From Candidatus Obscuribacterales bacterium (GTDB lineage Bacteria; Cyanobacteriota; Vampirovibrionia; Obscuribacterales; Obscuribacteraceae), in assembly GCA_019744775.1 (NCBI GenBank), contig JAIETZ010000013.1, positions 62,001-126,000 on the forward strand: 64,000 bases of DNA, read 5' to 3'. The notes below the pieces were generated by a model. That model was not told the origin of the DNA, ran no database searches, and was given only the letters and a program-made list of their open reading frames with translations. Below, one piece after another: positions 6,904-16,192 of this stretch; the first letter of the stretch is position 1; the number at the start of each line of letters is the position of its first letter. The position numbers were made by a program, and so were the translations under genes.

Positions 6904-7844
6904 ATTTCAAGCCATTTCTTTTCCTCATTTCTTTGCTGGTTGGAGCTTCAGCGTTTGCGGCAACGCCGGCACAGAATGAGGAAAAGTACATGCGTACCGT
7001 TGTTTCGAAGGTGCGCAAGAATTGGAAGCCTCATAGGACAAGTGAGCCTTTAAAAATACGGGTGTCCTGGCAGCAGCATAAAGACGGTTCGATTTCGAAT
7101 GTGCATGTGATCAACCCCGGTAAAACGCCTTCAAACGAGAAGGAAGCAATTGCCGCAGTACTGAAGAGCGCGCCATTCGATCCGCTTCCGGCTAGCAGTT
7201 CGAAGTCTGTTGACATAGAACTGCACCTCGAAACCAGTCCTGTGCTTCGCATGACTGTTCAGAAGGCAGTTGAGACTTATGGACCTGCCTCAAGAGAAGT
7301 TCTTCGCGAGCGCTGTCGTATGGCAGGCATTTCTTATCCTCCGAAGCGCTTAACTCTGATTGGGTTAAAGCAAGAGAAATTGCTTTTGCTTTATAGCGGA
7401 GATGATAAAAGAAAATTGCTCGGCAGTTTCCATCTTGTAAGTTATAGCGGTACTCTTGGACCGAAGCTCAAACAAGGTGACCTGCAAATTCCCGAGGGCA
7501 TCTACCGTATTACTCATCCCGAGTCTTACAACATGTTGGCGCTGGGTGTGAATTACCCAAATGTTACTGACAGAATAAATGCCGCCGCTGATCATCGAAC
7601 AAAGCTCGGCAGCGACATTCTCGTGCATGGAGGTTCGCTTTCGACGGGATGTCTAGTAGTTTCCAATGAAGACATGGAGCAAGTTTTTGTTGCTGTCTAC
7701 GACGTCGGTTGCGCCAACACCAAATTGATAATTGCACCCTGCGATTTGCGCAAGACAAGACCAGATATCGACCTGAAAAAACAGCCCAAATGGCTGCCTG
7801 ATTTGTACAAGTCCATCAGAGCGCAAATGCTCAATTATCCATGA
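6900..7844 (+). CDS. Periplasmic TonB_C-like / YafK-type L,D-transpeptidase fusion
   Basis: A 314-aa secreted protein. The start is taken as GTG at 6900 (4-base overlap with the permease stop) because it begins a clean signal peptide, VNFKPFLFLISLLVGASAFA, then cleavage after AFA; the longer frame from 6801 puts a charged stretch in front. Residues about 25-110 resemble a TonB/TolA C-terminal domain (YMRTVVSKVRKNWKP, DGSISNVHVINPG, PFDPLP). Residues about 140-300 are a YkuD fold of the YafK type: GPKLKQGD and IPEGIYRI, then HGGSLSTGC with H243 and catalytic C251. YkuD enzymes cut or form peptidoglycan L,D cross-links or protein anchors. The combination suggests an enzyme tethered to an envelope partner; which reaction it performs cannot be told. 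Confidence 0.82.
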   Translation: MNFKPFLFLISLLVGASAFAATPAQNEEKYMRTVVSKVRKNWKPHRTSEPLKIRVSWQQHKDGSISNVHVINPGKTPSNEKEAIAAVLKSAPFDPLPASSSKSVDIELHLETSPVLRMTVQKAVETYGPASREVLRERCRMAGISYPPKRLTLIGLKQEKLLLLYSGDDKRKLLGSFHLVSYSGTLGPKLKQGDLQIPEGIYRITHPESYNMLALGVNYPNVTDRINAAADHRTKLGSDILVHGGSLSTGCLVVSNEDMEQVFVAVYDVGCANTKLIIAPCDLRKTRPDIDLKKQPKWLPDLYKSIRAQMLNYP

Positions 7845-7853
7845 CCTGGAAAC

Positions 7854-7930
7854 GTCACCCTGAGCAAAGCGAAGGGTCTCGCGCCTTTAACCCGTGGGAT
7901 TCTTCGCTCCCGTAGGTCGCTCAGAATGAC
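7854..7930. repeat. Imperfect palindromic REP-like repeat, copy 2
   Basis: Starts GTCACCCTGAGCAAAGCGAAG and ends with CGCTCAGAATGAC, able to fold as one hairpin. It shares the GTCAYYCTGAGC...AGCGAAG words with the copy at 4184-4259. It lies in the 218-base gap between the transpeptidase and tolC-like genes and may act as a transcription end point there. Confidence 0.65.
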
Positions 7931-8062
7931 TATCACTGAATATTTACCTAATCTACGACTTTCGAGAACTCGGAGTAGTACCATTAGCACCTGTGCCCTG
8001 GAGAGTCTCGGGTTAGCGCTTTCCGCGTATATATCGACCCGTAGACGCAGCTGGAAACCCCC

Positions 8063-9769
8063 ATGCGCAGATTTACTACGCTACTTCTTGCATTGTCGTT
8101 GGGAACGCTGAGTCCGTCTGTCCTAGCGCAGTCGTCAATAGGCGCTGTAAAATCACCTGCTTACAACTCCGGCAAGAAAAAATTAGCTCAGAAGTATGAC
8201 GCACCGCCGCCGGACACGATGGTGCCTCCTGTAAGTTCGAATATGCGCCCTTCCGACCCCGGAGTTCTAGAGGATCTCAAGCCTATTATTGGCGACCTGA
8301 CGCCGGAAGTGCAGTTGGAAGATTCGGTAATCATCCCTCCTGTCCCGTTCAATCAGATAATTCCTATCGGTCAAAACAAGCTACCGCCGATTAAATTGGA
8401 GGCGAGCTATACCGAACCTATTTCTCTCAAGCAAGCGCTTATGGTTGCTTTGGGAAATAACTTGCCTATTCAAATTTCCAAGGCCGACTTTGACACCAAT
8501 TACTACAAGTACTTAGGTTCATTCGGTGGTTTCCTTCCGACAATGTCGATGAGTTACATCGCTCAAAAGACTAGTAGCGGACCAATAACAACTTCGCAAT
8601 CACCATTTTTCATTATGATGATCTATCCGGTGTTCCAGGGTGGTGCCAGTTTATTTGGAATGCTGCAGGCGCGTCATACGCAGGTTGCCTCTAAGTATGC
8701 TTACTCCGCACAATCAAAGGATGTGTTGCTTAGAGTTGCAGAAAAGTATTATGACCTTGTCTTGAACAGAGCACTGTTGACCATTCGCACGAAAGCAGTT
8801 GAGGTTTCGAAATTCCAACTCAAAGTCAATGAGGATTTGAAAGCTGCTGGTCACGGTACAGATTTTGAAATCATGCAATCAAAGACTCAGTTGGCTGAGG
8901 ACAAACAAGATCTCATCAAACAACAGGTTGCTTTTCGCAAAGCAGCACTTAGACTGTCGGTTGCATTGAATTCCAGTTTGCTTGTGAATCTCGCGCCTAT
9001 CGACGATCGAATTACCAAGACGGAACTGGTCGATCATAAATTGTCTCCACAACAGCTAACGGCGTTAGCGATTGCCAATCGGCCGGAATTACAGCAGTAT
9101 GAACATCTGCGTCTAGCTGCTCGGCGAGCAGTACAAGTAGCGGCCGCGCCACTTTATCCGCGAGCTGGATTCTTTACCGCCAATATCATGAACCAAGGAG
9201 TAAGTGGCGGTGGCGCTGGTGGGCAAAGCAGCAGTAGTGTAGTTATTCCTGTTGGTGGCAGTGTTTCAGCCGGCGGTATCTCTGAAAGCGGCAGTGGCGC
9301 CAATTCCACATTTAGCCGAGGCTTTATTTTGAACTGGCTTCTGTATGGCGCAGGTGTTGGCAGTTTAGGCGACATGGCTGCAGCGAGAGCGCAAGCTCGT
9401 AAGGCAATGCTTAGTGCCAATCAAGAACTGCAAACGGTCATTGAAGATGTGCGCGAATCATTCTTAGACTCCGAGACTTCAGAAAGCGAAATTGAAGTTA
9501 CATCGGAAGCGGTGGCTGCCTCAGGCGAAGCTCTGCGTTTGGCTGATTTGCGTTTGCGCTATCAGTTGGGCACTAACTTGGAATTGATTGAAGCGCAGCG
9601 TGATTACATCAATGCATTATCACGGCGTGTTGAGGCTTTCATTGGCTATCGCCAATCGCAAGCCAAACTATTGCATGCCATTGGACTTATTTCAGTCGAT
9701 ACCTTATGTGCTGAAAAGCCCAGTGATTTTAAGGTCAATTTTGGAAAGTACCGAGGAAGAAATCCATGA
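8063..9769 (+). CDS. TolC-family outer membrane efflux protein
   Basis: A 568-aa protein with signal peptide MRRFTTLLLALSLGTLSPSVLAQ. After a 100-residue Pro-rich segment, the TolC/OEP fold begins at SLKQALMVALGNNLPIQISK (about 120) and continues as two long coiled-coil repeats; the second copy includes LADLRLRYQLGTNLELIEAQRDYINALSR, the usual OEP signature. A Gly/Ser-rich insertion (about 375-415) interrupts the second half and may be surface-exposed. It forms the outer-membrane channel for the adaptor and RND pump encoded next; its TGA overlaps the adaptor ATG (ATGA). Ribosome site weak (GGAAA). Substrates unknown. Confidence 0.93.
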   Translation: MRRFTTLLLALSLGTLSPSVLAQSSIGAVKSPAYNSGKKKLAQKYDAPPPDTMVPPVSSNMRPSDPGVLEDLKPIIGDLTPEVQLEDSVIIPPVPFNQIIPIGQNKLPPIKLEASYTEPISLKQALMVALGNNLPIQISKADFDTNYYKYLGSFGGFLPTMSMSYIAQKTSSGPITTSQSPFFIMMIYPVFQGGASLFGMLQARHTQVASKYAYSAQSKDVLLRVAEKYYDLVLNRALLTIRTKAVEVSKFQLKVNEDLKAAGHGTDFEIMQSKTQLAEDKQDLIKQQVAFRKAALRLSVALNSSLLVNLAPIDDRITKTELVDHKLSPQQLTALAIANRPELQQYEHLRLAARRAVQVAAAPLYPRAGFFTANIMNQGVSGGGAGGQSSSSVVIPVGGSVSAGGISESGSGANSTFSRGFILNWLLYGAGVGSLGDMAAARAQARKAMLSANQELQTVIEDVRESFLDSETSESEIEVTSEAVAASGEALRLADLRLRYQLGTNLELIEAQRDYINALSRRVEAFIGYRQSQAKLLHAIGLISVDTLCAEKPSDFKVNFGKYRGRNP

Positions 9770-10965
9770 ACGTAAAGCGCGCAATGCTAGTAGCACTAGC
9801 TGCACTAACGCTAACATCCTGCAGCCAGGAGCCGGCAAAAGAAGGCCGCCCGCCAGCGCACGTCACAACGACACGGATTGACTCTGCCACCGTCACTACG
9901 GCGAGCACCCTTATCGGGGAAATGGATTCCCGTAAGTCAATTGACCTTTATCCAAAAGTTGATGGTTATGTTAGAGCTATTCCTGTTCGTCCTGGCGAAA
10001 AGATAAGAGCCGGTCAGCTAATTATCGCTATCGATCCAACCAAACAAGAGGCAACTGTTGCCGCCAAGCGCAGTACCGTTGAATTGGCTAGGGCAGACCT
10101 AGCCAAGGAAATCGGAGAATTGAAATCGCAGGAAGCAGACTTGTCGGCTCAAGAAGCTCAAGTCCAATTCAATGATATCGAATACAAGCGCTATTACTGG
10201 TTGGGGCAGCGGGGAGTAGTCGCTCAAGCAACGGTTGACTCGCAAGAACGTGATTTGAAAGTTGCTCAAGCAAAACTAAAATCGCTCAAAGAAGCAATCG
10301 AAGCTCAAAAGGAAGTTATTGTCAGGGCACGACGTCGCGTTGACGAAACTAGGGCTGAACAAAAGGAAGAGGAAGCTCAACTCAGTTACTTCTCAATGAA
10401 AGCTCCCTTCGATGGAACCATCGGAAATATTCCAGTCAAGATTGGAGACTACGTCGCGCAATCTACTAAGTTAACCTCCGTTAGCCAAGTCAAGCCGCTT
10501 GAGGTCAATGTCCTTGTTCCAAAAGACGACGCTGCAACTCTTAAGCAAGGCATGACTATGGAACTCTTAGATCGTGATGGAAATGTCGCCGGCACCAGCA
10601 CTATTTTCTACATCTCACCAATTGTCGACTTGGCTAACCAGTCAGTTCAAGTAAAAGGACTCTATCCAAATGACGGACTACAGTTCCGTCCTGACCAAAC
10701 ATTGGAAGTGCGCATCATCATAAGCAAAGCGTCTGGAATTATGGTCCCAACAGAATCACTAACCTTTGTCGCAGGACAGCCATTTGTCTTTGTCGTTGAA
10801 CAAAAAGACGGGAAGACAGTGGCTGCACAACGAGTGGTTCACATTGCTGACATTCGTGACAATAAAGCAACTCTGACTGATGGAGTTAAGGTTGGCGAAA
10901 CTTTAGTTGTTTCCGGTGTGCAGAATTTGTCTGATGGAACTCCGGTGGTGGTGGATAACAAGTAA
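9766..10965 (+). CDS. RND efflux periplasmic adaptor lipoprotein (MFP/HlyD family)
   Basis: A 399-aa lipoprotein: lipobox LTSC with lipidated C19 after a short signal peptide. Then the barrel-sandwich half motif DGYVRAIPVRPGEKIRAGQ, a long helical hairpin (about 90-205, rich in Glu, Lys and Gln), the return half APFDGTIGNIPVKIGDYV, a beta-barrel (about 240-320) and a membrane-proximal domain to the end. This order is that of AcrA/MexA adaptors, which link the inner-membrane RND pump to TolC. Stop TAA overlaps the pump's ATG by one base. Part of a tightly coupled five-gene unit. Confidence 0.95.
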   Translation: MNVKRAMLVALAALTLTSCSQEPAKEGRPPAHVTTTRIDSATVTTASTLIGEMDSRKSIDLYPKVDGYVRAIPVRPGEKIRAGQLIIAIDPTKQEATVAAKRSTVELARADLAKEIGELKSQEADLSAQEAQVQFNDIEYKRYYWLGQRGVVAQATVDSQERDLKVAQAKLKSLKEAIEAQKEVIVRARRRVDETRAEQKEEEAQLSYFSMKAPFDGTIGNIPVKIGDYVAQSTKLTSVSQVKPLEVNVLVPKDDAATLKQGMTMELLDRDGNVAGTSTIFYISPIVDLANQSVQVKGLYPNDGLQFRPDQTLEVRIIISKASGIMVPTESLTFVAGQPFVFVVEQKDGKTVAAQRVVHIADIRDNKATLTDGVKVGETLVVSGVQNLSDGTPVVVDNK

Positions 10966-13900
10966 TGTTTGCCGAATTCTTCATTAGCCGACCAGTATTT
11001 GCCACAGTATGTTCAATCATTATTGTGATTGCCGGCGCCGTCTGCATACCTGCTTTGCCTATTTCCCAGTACCCATCCTTGGCGCCCCCGCAAGTTCAGG
11101 TAACCAGTACATATATCGGTGCCAGCGCAGAACAAGTTGAGTCGTCAGTAACGACAGCTCTTGAAAAAGAAATCAACGGTGTTCAGGGATTAAAGTACAT
11201 TCAGTCAACAAGCGGCAATGACGGCACCAGCAAAATTACAGCCACATTTGATCTTGAGCGCGGTATTGATCAGGCTGCGGTTGATGTGCAAACAAAAGTA
11301 GCAACTGCTCAAGGCAGACTTCCGGAAGACGTAAAACGTCTTGGCGTTTCGATTAACAAAGTATCTACATCTATTGTTCTTGCTTTAGCTGTCTATGCAG
11401 ATGGCGTCAATTACACGCCGGAGTTTATTAGTAATTACATCGACCTTTATGTCAAAGATCCATTGAAGTCAATTTCCGGGGTCGGTGATGTGAACATTGT
11501 GGGTGAGCGGAAATACGCCATGCGTATATGGCTTGATCCCAACAAGCTTTCCGAATATTTGATGAGCCCGCTTGATGTGGTTAATGCACTACAAGCGCAA
11601 AACAAGCAAGTGGGAGCAGGTGATTTGGGGGGAGCACCGGCACCAACTGGGCAGCGTTACCAATACAACATCAAAGTTTATGGACGTATGTCTAATCCGC
11701 AGGAGTTTGCCAATATCGTTGTGAAGCGATCAGGTGATGGCACGCTCATTCATGTACGCGATATCGGACGTGTTGAATTGGGTGCTGAGAATTACGTTAC
11801 CAACAGCGTATATAAGGGCAAAGATGCAATCGCGCTGGTTATTTATCTCCGCTCAGGTGGTAATGCCCTTCAAGTAGCAAAGGAAGCGCGTGCTGTCTTA
11901 GCTAAGCTTGCTGAGAATTATCCACCAGGTCTAAAAGTTGATGTCTGTCTTGATACGACTGAAGCTGTCAGCGAGTCTATTGAAGAAGTCAAACACACCT
12001 TGTTTGAAGCAATACTTTTGGTAATTCTAGTCATTTTTGTATTCTTACAAGACTGGCGCAGCATGATTATCGCTTGCGTGACGATTCCGGTTTCGTTGAT
12101 TGGCACGTTTGCCTTCATGCAGCTATTTGGTTTTTCAATTAACACTCTGACGCTTTTTGGTTTGACATTGGCGACGGGTCTTGTTGTTGATGATGCCATT
12201 GTCGTTGTGGAAAACGTCAAGCGCCATATGGAAGAATCTAAGCTTTCAGCCTTTGAAGCTACGAAAGTCGCAATGCGAGAGACAGCCGGTGCGCTTGTGG
12301 CGACAGCATTGGTACTTGTGGCAGTATTCGTCCCGGTAGCATTTTTCCCTGGTACAACCGGACAGCTTTATAAGCAGTTTGCTTTGACGATTGCAATTTC
12401 AGTGGCGCTATCAGCATTCAATGCTCTGACACTTAGTCCAGCTCTTGCAGCCTTGCTTCTCAAGGGTGAAGAGCATCCGAATGCAATTTTCACTAAGATA
12501 AATCAAGCAATAGATTGGTTGCGCCGAACATATGAGTCGTCGTTGGCTTTTGTTCTCAAGGTAGAACCATTGGTTATATTGCTGATGATTGGTGCAGTCG
12601 GGCTGACGTGCTGGTTATTTAAGATTCTGCCGACAGGCTTTGTGCCCTATGAAGACCAAGGCTATTTCTTCACGTTGATACGGGCTCCTGAAGGTTCATC
12701 GCTGGAATACACGACTGATGTTGTTAAGAAAGTGGCGAAACTGGAGGACAGTGTACCGGAGGCTAACTCATCGCTTGGACTGTCTGGATTTGGTTTTTCG
12801 GGCAACGCGGCTAATTTGGGCATGGTCTTTTCTAACTTGAAGCACTGGAAGCATCGCGAAGGACCGGAGCATTCATTAGATGCCATCATTCAGCGATTAC
12901 GCAAGCCATTATCTGAAATTACGGAAGCAAGCTGTGTGCCCTTTAATCCACCAGCTTTAGAAGGACTAGGTAACTTTGGTGGCTTTGTTTATGAATTGCA
13001 AGACTTAACTGGAAAGTCTATTACCGATCTGGCTAACACTGCTAAGCAGCTCACCCTTGCCGGAAATAAAACTAAAGGGCTCGAAGGTCTTTTCACTACG
13101 TTTAGCGCCAGTACTCCGCAGTTACAGTTGAAAGTAAAGCGCGATCTAGCCGAGGTTCTAAACGTCGATACGTCTTCTGTTTTAGATACCTTGCAGGTAT
13201 TGTCCGGTTCTTCGTATGTAAATGATTTTGATTACTTGAACAGAAGTTACCGAGTATATGTTCAAGCCGACAAACAATTCAGAGCTAATCCGCAAAGTAT
13301 TTTTGAATACTACGTACATTCACGCGATGGGCAAATGATTTCCTTGCGCAATTTGTTGGATTTCGAACCAGCGCTTACTGCCAGCACCATAAATCACTAC
13401 AATCTTTTCCGCTCAGTGGAAATCAACGGTAATCCTGCTGCTGGTTATAGCTCGGGACAGGCAATTGAATTTATGGACAAGTTATCCAAGGACGTGCTGC
13501 CGAAAAATATGACATTTTCTTGGTCTGGAATTTCACTTGAAGAAATAAGTGCCGGCAGCAGTGCTGTGTTCATTTTCATACTTGGATTGGTTTTTGTATT
13601 TCTCGTTTTATCGGCGCAATATGAAAGCTATACTGATCCGGCAATTATTCTTTTATCCGTTCCGCCGGCTATGTTGGGCGCTCTGCTTTTCCAGTGGCTG
13701 CGCGGGTTAGAAAATGATGTCTTCTGTCAGATTGGTCTAGTAATGCTTGTTGGACTAGCCAGCAAAAACGCAATCTTGATTGTCGAATTTGCTAATCACC
13801 TATTGGAGAAGGAAAAATTGTCCTTCAAGGAAGCTGCCCTGAAAGCCGCAGGATTGCGTCTGCGACCAATTCTAATGACTTCGTTGGCATTTATAGTGGG

Positions 13901-14075
13901 TCTTCTTCCACTCGTGCTCGCAAACGGCGCTGGAGCCAACGCCAGGCAGTCACTAGGTACCGCAGTCTGCGGCGGCATGTTGGTGTCTACTTTCATTACC
14001 CTTTATCTGGTGCCTGTAGTGTTTTCATTGATGAAGTCGTTTTTGGCGAAGTTTAAGAAGGGGGATGTGCAATGA
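10965..14075 (+). CDS. RND multidrug efflux transporter, AcrB/HAE1 family
   Basis: A 1036-aa proton-driven inner-membrane pump of full family length. N-terminus MFAEFFISRPVFATVCSI is characteristic. Two large periplasmic loops alternate with two groups of six membrane helices. The proton relay residues are present: D409 and D410 in TM4 (VVDDAIVVVENV) and K934 in TM10 (LASKNAILIVEF). The PxFFP motif (VPVAFFPG) and the GFVPYEDQG start of the second half are intact, so it should be functional. It probably exports hydrophobic drugs, detergents or lipids together with the adaptor and TolC proteins. The ATG of the TPR gene overlaps its stop (ATGA). Confidence 0.97.
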   Translation: MFAEFFISRPVFATVCSIIIVIAGAVCIPALPISQYPSLAPPQVQVTSTYIGASAEQVESSVTTALEKEINGVQGLKYIQSTSGNDGTSKITATFDLERGIDQAAVDVQTKVATAQGRLPEDVKRLGVSINKVSTSIVLALAVYADGVNYTPEFISNYIDLYVKDPLKSISGVGDVNIVGERKYAMRIWLDPNKLSEYLMSPLDVVNALQAQNKQVGAGDLGGAPAPTGQRYQYNIKVYGRMSNPQEFANIVVKRSGDGTLIHVRDIGRVELGAENYVTNSVYKGKDAIALVIYLRSGGNALQVAKEARAVLAKLAENYPPGLKVDVCLDTTEAVSESIEEVKHTLFEAILLVILVIFVFLQDWRSMIIACVTIPVSLIGTFAFMQLFGFSINTLTLFGLTLATGLVVDDAIVVVENVKRHMEESKLSAFEATKVAMRETAGALVATALVLVAVFVPVAFFPGTTGQLYKQFALTIAISVALSAFNALTLSPALAALLLKGEEHPNAIFTKINQAIDWLRRTYESSLAFVLKVEPLVILLMIGAVGLTCWLFKILPTGFVPYEDQGYFFTLIRAPEGSSLEYTTDVVKKVAKLEDSVPEANSSLGLSGFGFSGNAANLGMVFSNLKHWKHREGPEHSLDAIIQRLRKPLSEITEASCVPFNPPALEGLGNFGGFVYELQDLTGKSITDLANTAKQLTLAGNKTKGLEGLFTTFSASTPQLQLKVKRDLAEVLNVDTSSVLDTLQVLSGSSYVNDFDYLNRSYRVYVQADKQFRANPQSIFEYYVHSRDGQMISLRNLLDFEPALTASTINHYNLFRSVEINGNPAAGYSSGQAIEFMDKLSKDVLPKNMTFSWSGISLEEISAGSSAVFIFILGLVFVFLVLSAQYESYTDPAIILLSVPPAMLGALLFQWLRGLENDVFCQIGLVMLVGLASKNAILIVEFANHLLEKEKLSFKEAALKAAGLRLRPILMTSLAFIVGLLPLVLANGAGANARQSLGTAVCGGMLVSTFITLYLVPVVFSLMKSFLAKFKKGDVQ

Positions 14076-14860
14076 CGGGAAATAGAATGGTCGACGCAGT
14101 TAGATCAACCGACGAAAAGTCGAAACGCTGGAAAGCTACTTTCGCTGCCTCGCGCATGGCGTACCAAACTGGCGAATTTCGTCAGGCGGAAAGCCTTTTG
14201 GCGCGCGCCCTTGAACTTGCAAGCGACATTCCTGACCGCAGCTTTGCCATAAGTGCCACGCAAGTGGGAATAGGTGCTGTATTACTCGCTGAGAGCAGAA
14301 TTCGCGAGGCTCTGAGCCAGTTTCGAAAGGCTGTAACCGGTCTAGAAGGACATGGCGACGACGAGCATAAAGAACTGTTGGCAGTTGCACTTAGATTCTA
14401 TGCGCAAACACTCTCCGAGAGTGGCGATGAGCGCGGCGCAGAAAAGGAATTGCTCAGATCAATAGATATTCTTCGTGGACTGGGCGCTGATGGGCGTGTT
14501 CAAATGGCATATTCATTAGCCGATCTGAGTGGACTGTATCTAAGTGTGGGTCGTCGTAGCGAAGCGGAGAAATACATTGGCGAAGCAATGAAAATCGCCG
14601 CATTCTTCTTGGAGCCTGGTAGCGCTGAATATACGCGTGTCGATATGATCTACCAAATAAGCAAGCCGATGCCCGAAGAAGAGCGTCACGATATGGCTCA
14701 AGATGGAATTAGACGACTTCAGTATGCGTATGGTGCTAAACATCCGAATATCGCTTGGGCACTAGAGCGTTATTTCAAGGTTCTCACTGAAAGCGGAAAC
14801 ACTGCGAAGTTGGAAGAAGCAAAGGAAATGTTTGGCATTACTGATAAGGCTGGGAAGTAG
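14072..14860 (+). CDS. TPR-repeat protein coupled to RND pump operon
   Basis: A 262-aa hydrophilic helical protein without signal peptide. Several tetratricopeptide-like repeats can be read: AYQTGEFRQAESLLARALEL (about 28-47), LAESRIREALSQFRKAVTGL, ESGDERGAEKELLRSIDIL, LSVGRRSEAEKYIGEAMKI, with the usual small-large-Ala spacing. TPRs bind protein partners; the 4-base overlap with the pump gene suggests a role beside the pump or the PPK2 kinase that follows 6 bases later. No enzymatic motif. The function is not known to me. Confidence 0.85.
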   Translation: MTGNRMVDAVRSTDEKSKRWKATFAASRMAYQTGEFRQAESLLARALELASDIPDRSFAISATQVGIGAVLLAESRIREALSQFRKAVTGLEGHGDDEHKELLAVALRFYAQTLSESGDERGAEKELLRSIDILRGLGADGRVQMAYSLADLSGLYLSVGRRSEAEKYIGEAMKIAAFFLEPGSAEYTRVDMIYQISKPMPEEERHDMAQDGIRRLQYAYGAKHPNIAWALERYFKVLTESGNTAKLEEAKEMFGITDKAGK

Positions 14861-14865
14861 AAATT

Positions 14866-15690
14866 ATGAAAAAAACAGCTAAGAAAAAGAAGATAGAATC
14901 CGAGTCCAAGTCCAAGATGGATAGAGAAACCTATGAGCACGAACTGACAAAACTGCAAACCGAGCTTTGTCATCTTCAAGATTGGGTGAAGCGTACAGGT
15001 GAGCGCATTGTTATTGTTTTTGAAGGAAGGGATGCCGCAGGCAAGGGTGGTGTCATCAAGACCATCACTGCCCGGGTTAGTCATAGAGTCTTTCGCGTGG
15101 TTGCATTACCGGCGCCGTCGGATCGCGAGAAAACACAACTGTATGTGCAGCGCTATTTGAAGCACTTTCCCGCCGCCGGCGAAATCGTTATTTTCGACCG
15201 TAGTTGGTACAACCGAGCCGGTGTCGAGCGCGTGATGGGATTTTGTACTGAGGCACAGTATGAAAAGTTCCTTGACGATTGCCCTTCTTTTGAGGCAACT
15301 ATCGTTGAAAATGGCATCCGTTTATTTAAGTATTGGCTGGAGGTAAGCAACGAAGAGCAAGAGAAGCGATTTCAAGCAAGAATTGATGACCCCAAGCGCC
15401 AGTGGAAGCTGAGTAATATGGATTTACCATCCAGAACTCACTGGTATGACTATTCACGCGCGCGTGATGCGATGTTTGAAGCAACCGATACTGAATTTGC
15501 TCCCTGGTATATTGTTGACTCCAGCGATAAGAAGAGAGCGCGTCTCAATTTGATTTCACATTTTTTGGGCAATGTTCCGTACAAGAAAGGCAAGCACGAA
15601 AAGTCTAAGTTGCCGAAGCGAAAGACGAAGGATGCCTACGATGACGTTGCTTCTATCAAAAATCGCAATTGGATTCAGGAAAAATACTAG
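14866..15690 (+). CDS. ppk2: Polyphosphate kinase 2 family protein
   Basis: A 274-aa single-domain PPK2. Walker A FEGRDAAGKGG at 52-62, Walker B IFDRSWYNRAGVERVMGF around 107-125, lid residues KRW/FQARIDDPKRQWKLS near 165-185. PPK2 enzymes move phosphate between polyphosphate and nucleoside di- or monophosphates; class cannot be fixed by eye, though single-domain length fits class I or III. Lys/Arg-rich N- and C-terminal tails flank the core, possibly for polyanion binding. It follows the TPR gene by 6 bases (ribosome site GGGAAG), so it looks co-transcribed with an efflux pump, an uncommon pairing. Polyphosphate storage fits the suspected lineage. Confidence 0.92.
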   Translation: MKKTAKKKKIESESKSKMDRETYEHELTKLQTELCHLQDWVKRTGERIVIVFEGRDAAGKGGVIKTITARVSHRVFRVVALPAPSDREKTQLYVQRYLKHFPAAGEIVIFDRSWYNRAGVERVMGFCTEAQYEKFLDDCPSFEATIVENGIRLFKYWLEVSNEEQEKRFQARIDDPKRQWKLSNMDLPSRTHWYDYSRARDAMFEATDTEFAPWYIVDSSDKKRARLNLISHFLGNVPYKKGKHEKSKLPKRKTKDAYDDVASIKNRNWIQEKY

Positions 15691-15698
15691 GCCGCCAA

Positions 15699-16106
15699 CT
15701 AGGTTTTAGACCGCTCAAGATTGAGCAAGCGTTCTTCGTGATTGATTAGCTTCTCGTCAATTCGAAGCAACGACGCCCTGATTTCATGGAGTTGCCCGTT
15801 TGTGTCCTTGCGAAATGTAGTCAGCTCTTTGTCGATCCTGTCAATCTTGCCGCCGAGACCGGTGCTGACGTCATCAATTCTGTGATTCAGCCTAGACTCC
15901 ATTTGGTTCATTTCAAATTTGAAGTCAAGTGACATGTCGGACATTCGTTTATCGACTTCGGTCAATATATCAATTTTCTGTTGGACCATTTGCTTTCCGA
16001 CTTCGGTTAAAACATAGTCCATGCCCTTGTGGAGTTCAAGGACTAGTCCGTGAATAAGCTCTTCATTGAATCTGTTGGCGTCTTGCATATTGAAATCATA
16101 CCCCAT
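15699..16106 (-). CDS. Coiled-coil hypothetical protein
   Basis: About 135 residues from ATG at 16106 (MGYDFNMQDANRFNEEL); another ATG lies at 16088 and the frame stays open to 16292, but the upstream part overlaps the SseB-like gene and has an unlikely composition. The body is one long amphipathic helix with heptad pattern: LTEVGKQMVQQKIDILTEVDKRM, then MNQMESRLNHRIDDV and LHEIRASLLRIDEKLINHEERL. No membrane segment. Such proteins often serve as small scaffolds or are DUF-type relatives of phage-tail-like coiled coils; no function can be assigned. No clear ribosome site, so the start is uncertain. Convergent with ppk2. Confidence 0.65.
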   Translation of the reverse strand: MGYDFNMQDANRFNEELIHGLVLELHKGMDYVLTEVGKQMVQQKIDILTEVDKRMSDMSLDFKFEMNQMESRLNHRIDDVSTGLGGKIDRIDKELTTFRKDTNGQLHEIRASLLRIDEKLINHEERLLNLERSKT

Positions 16107-16192
16107 TTTCAAGTGGTGATGGATTAGAGCTACATAGGGCTCTATATAAAAGACGGAAAACTCGGCAAAAAGTTCAAATTGGGAGATGAAAT

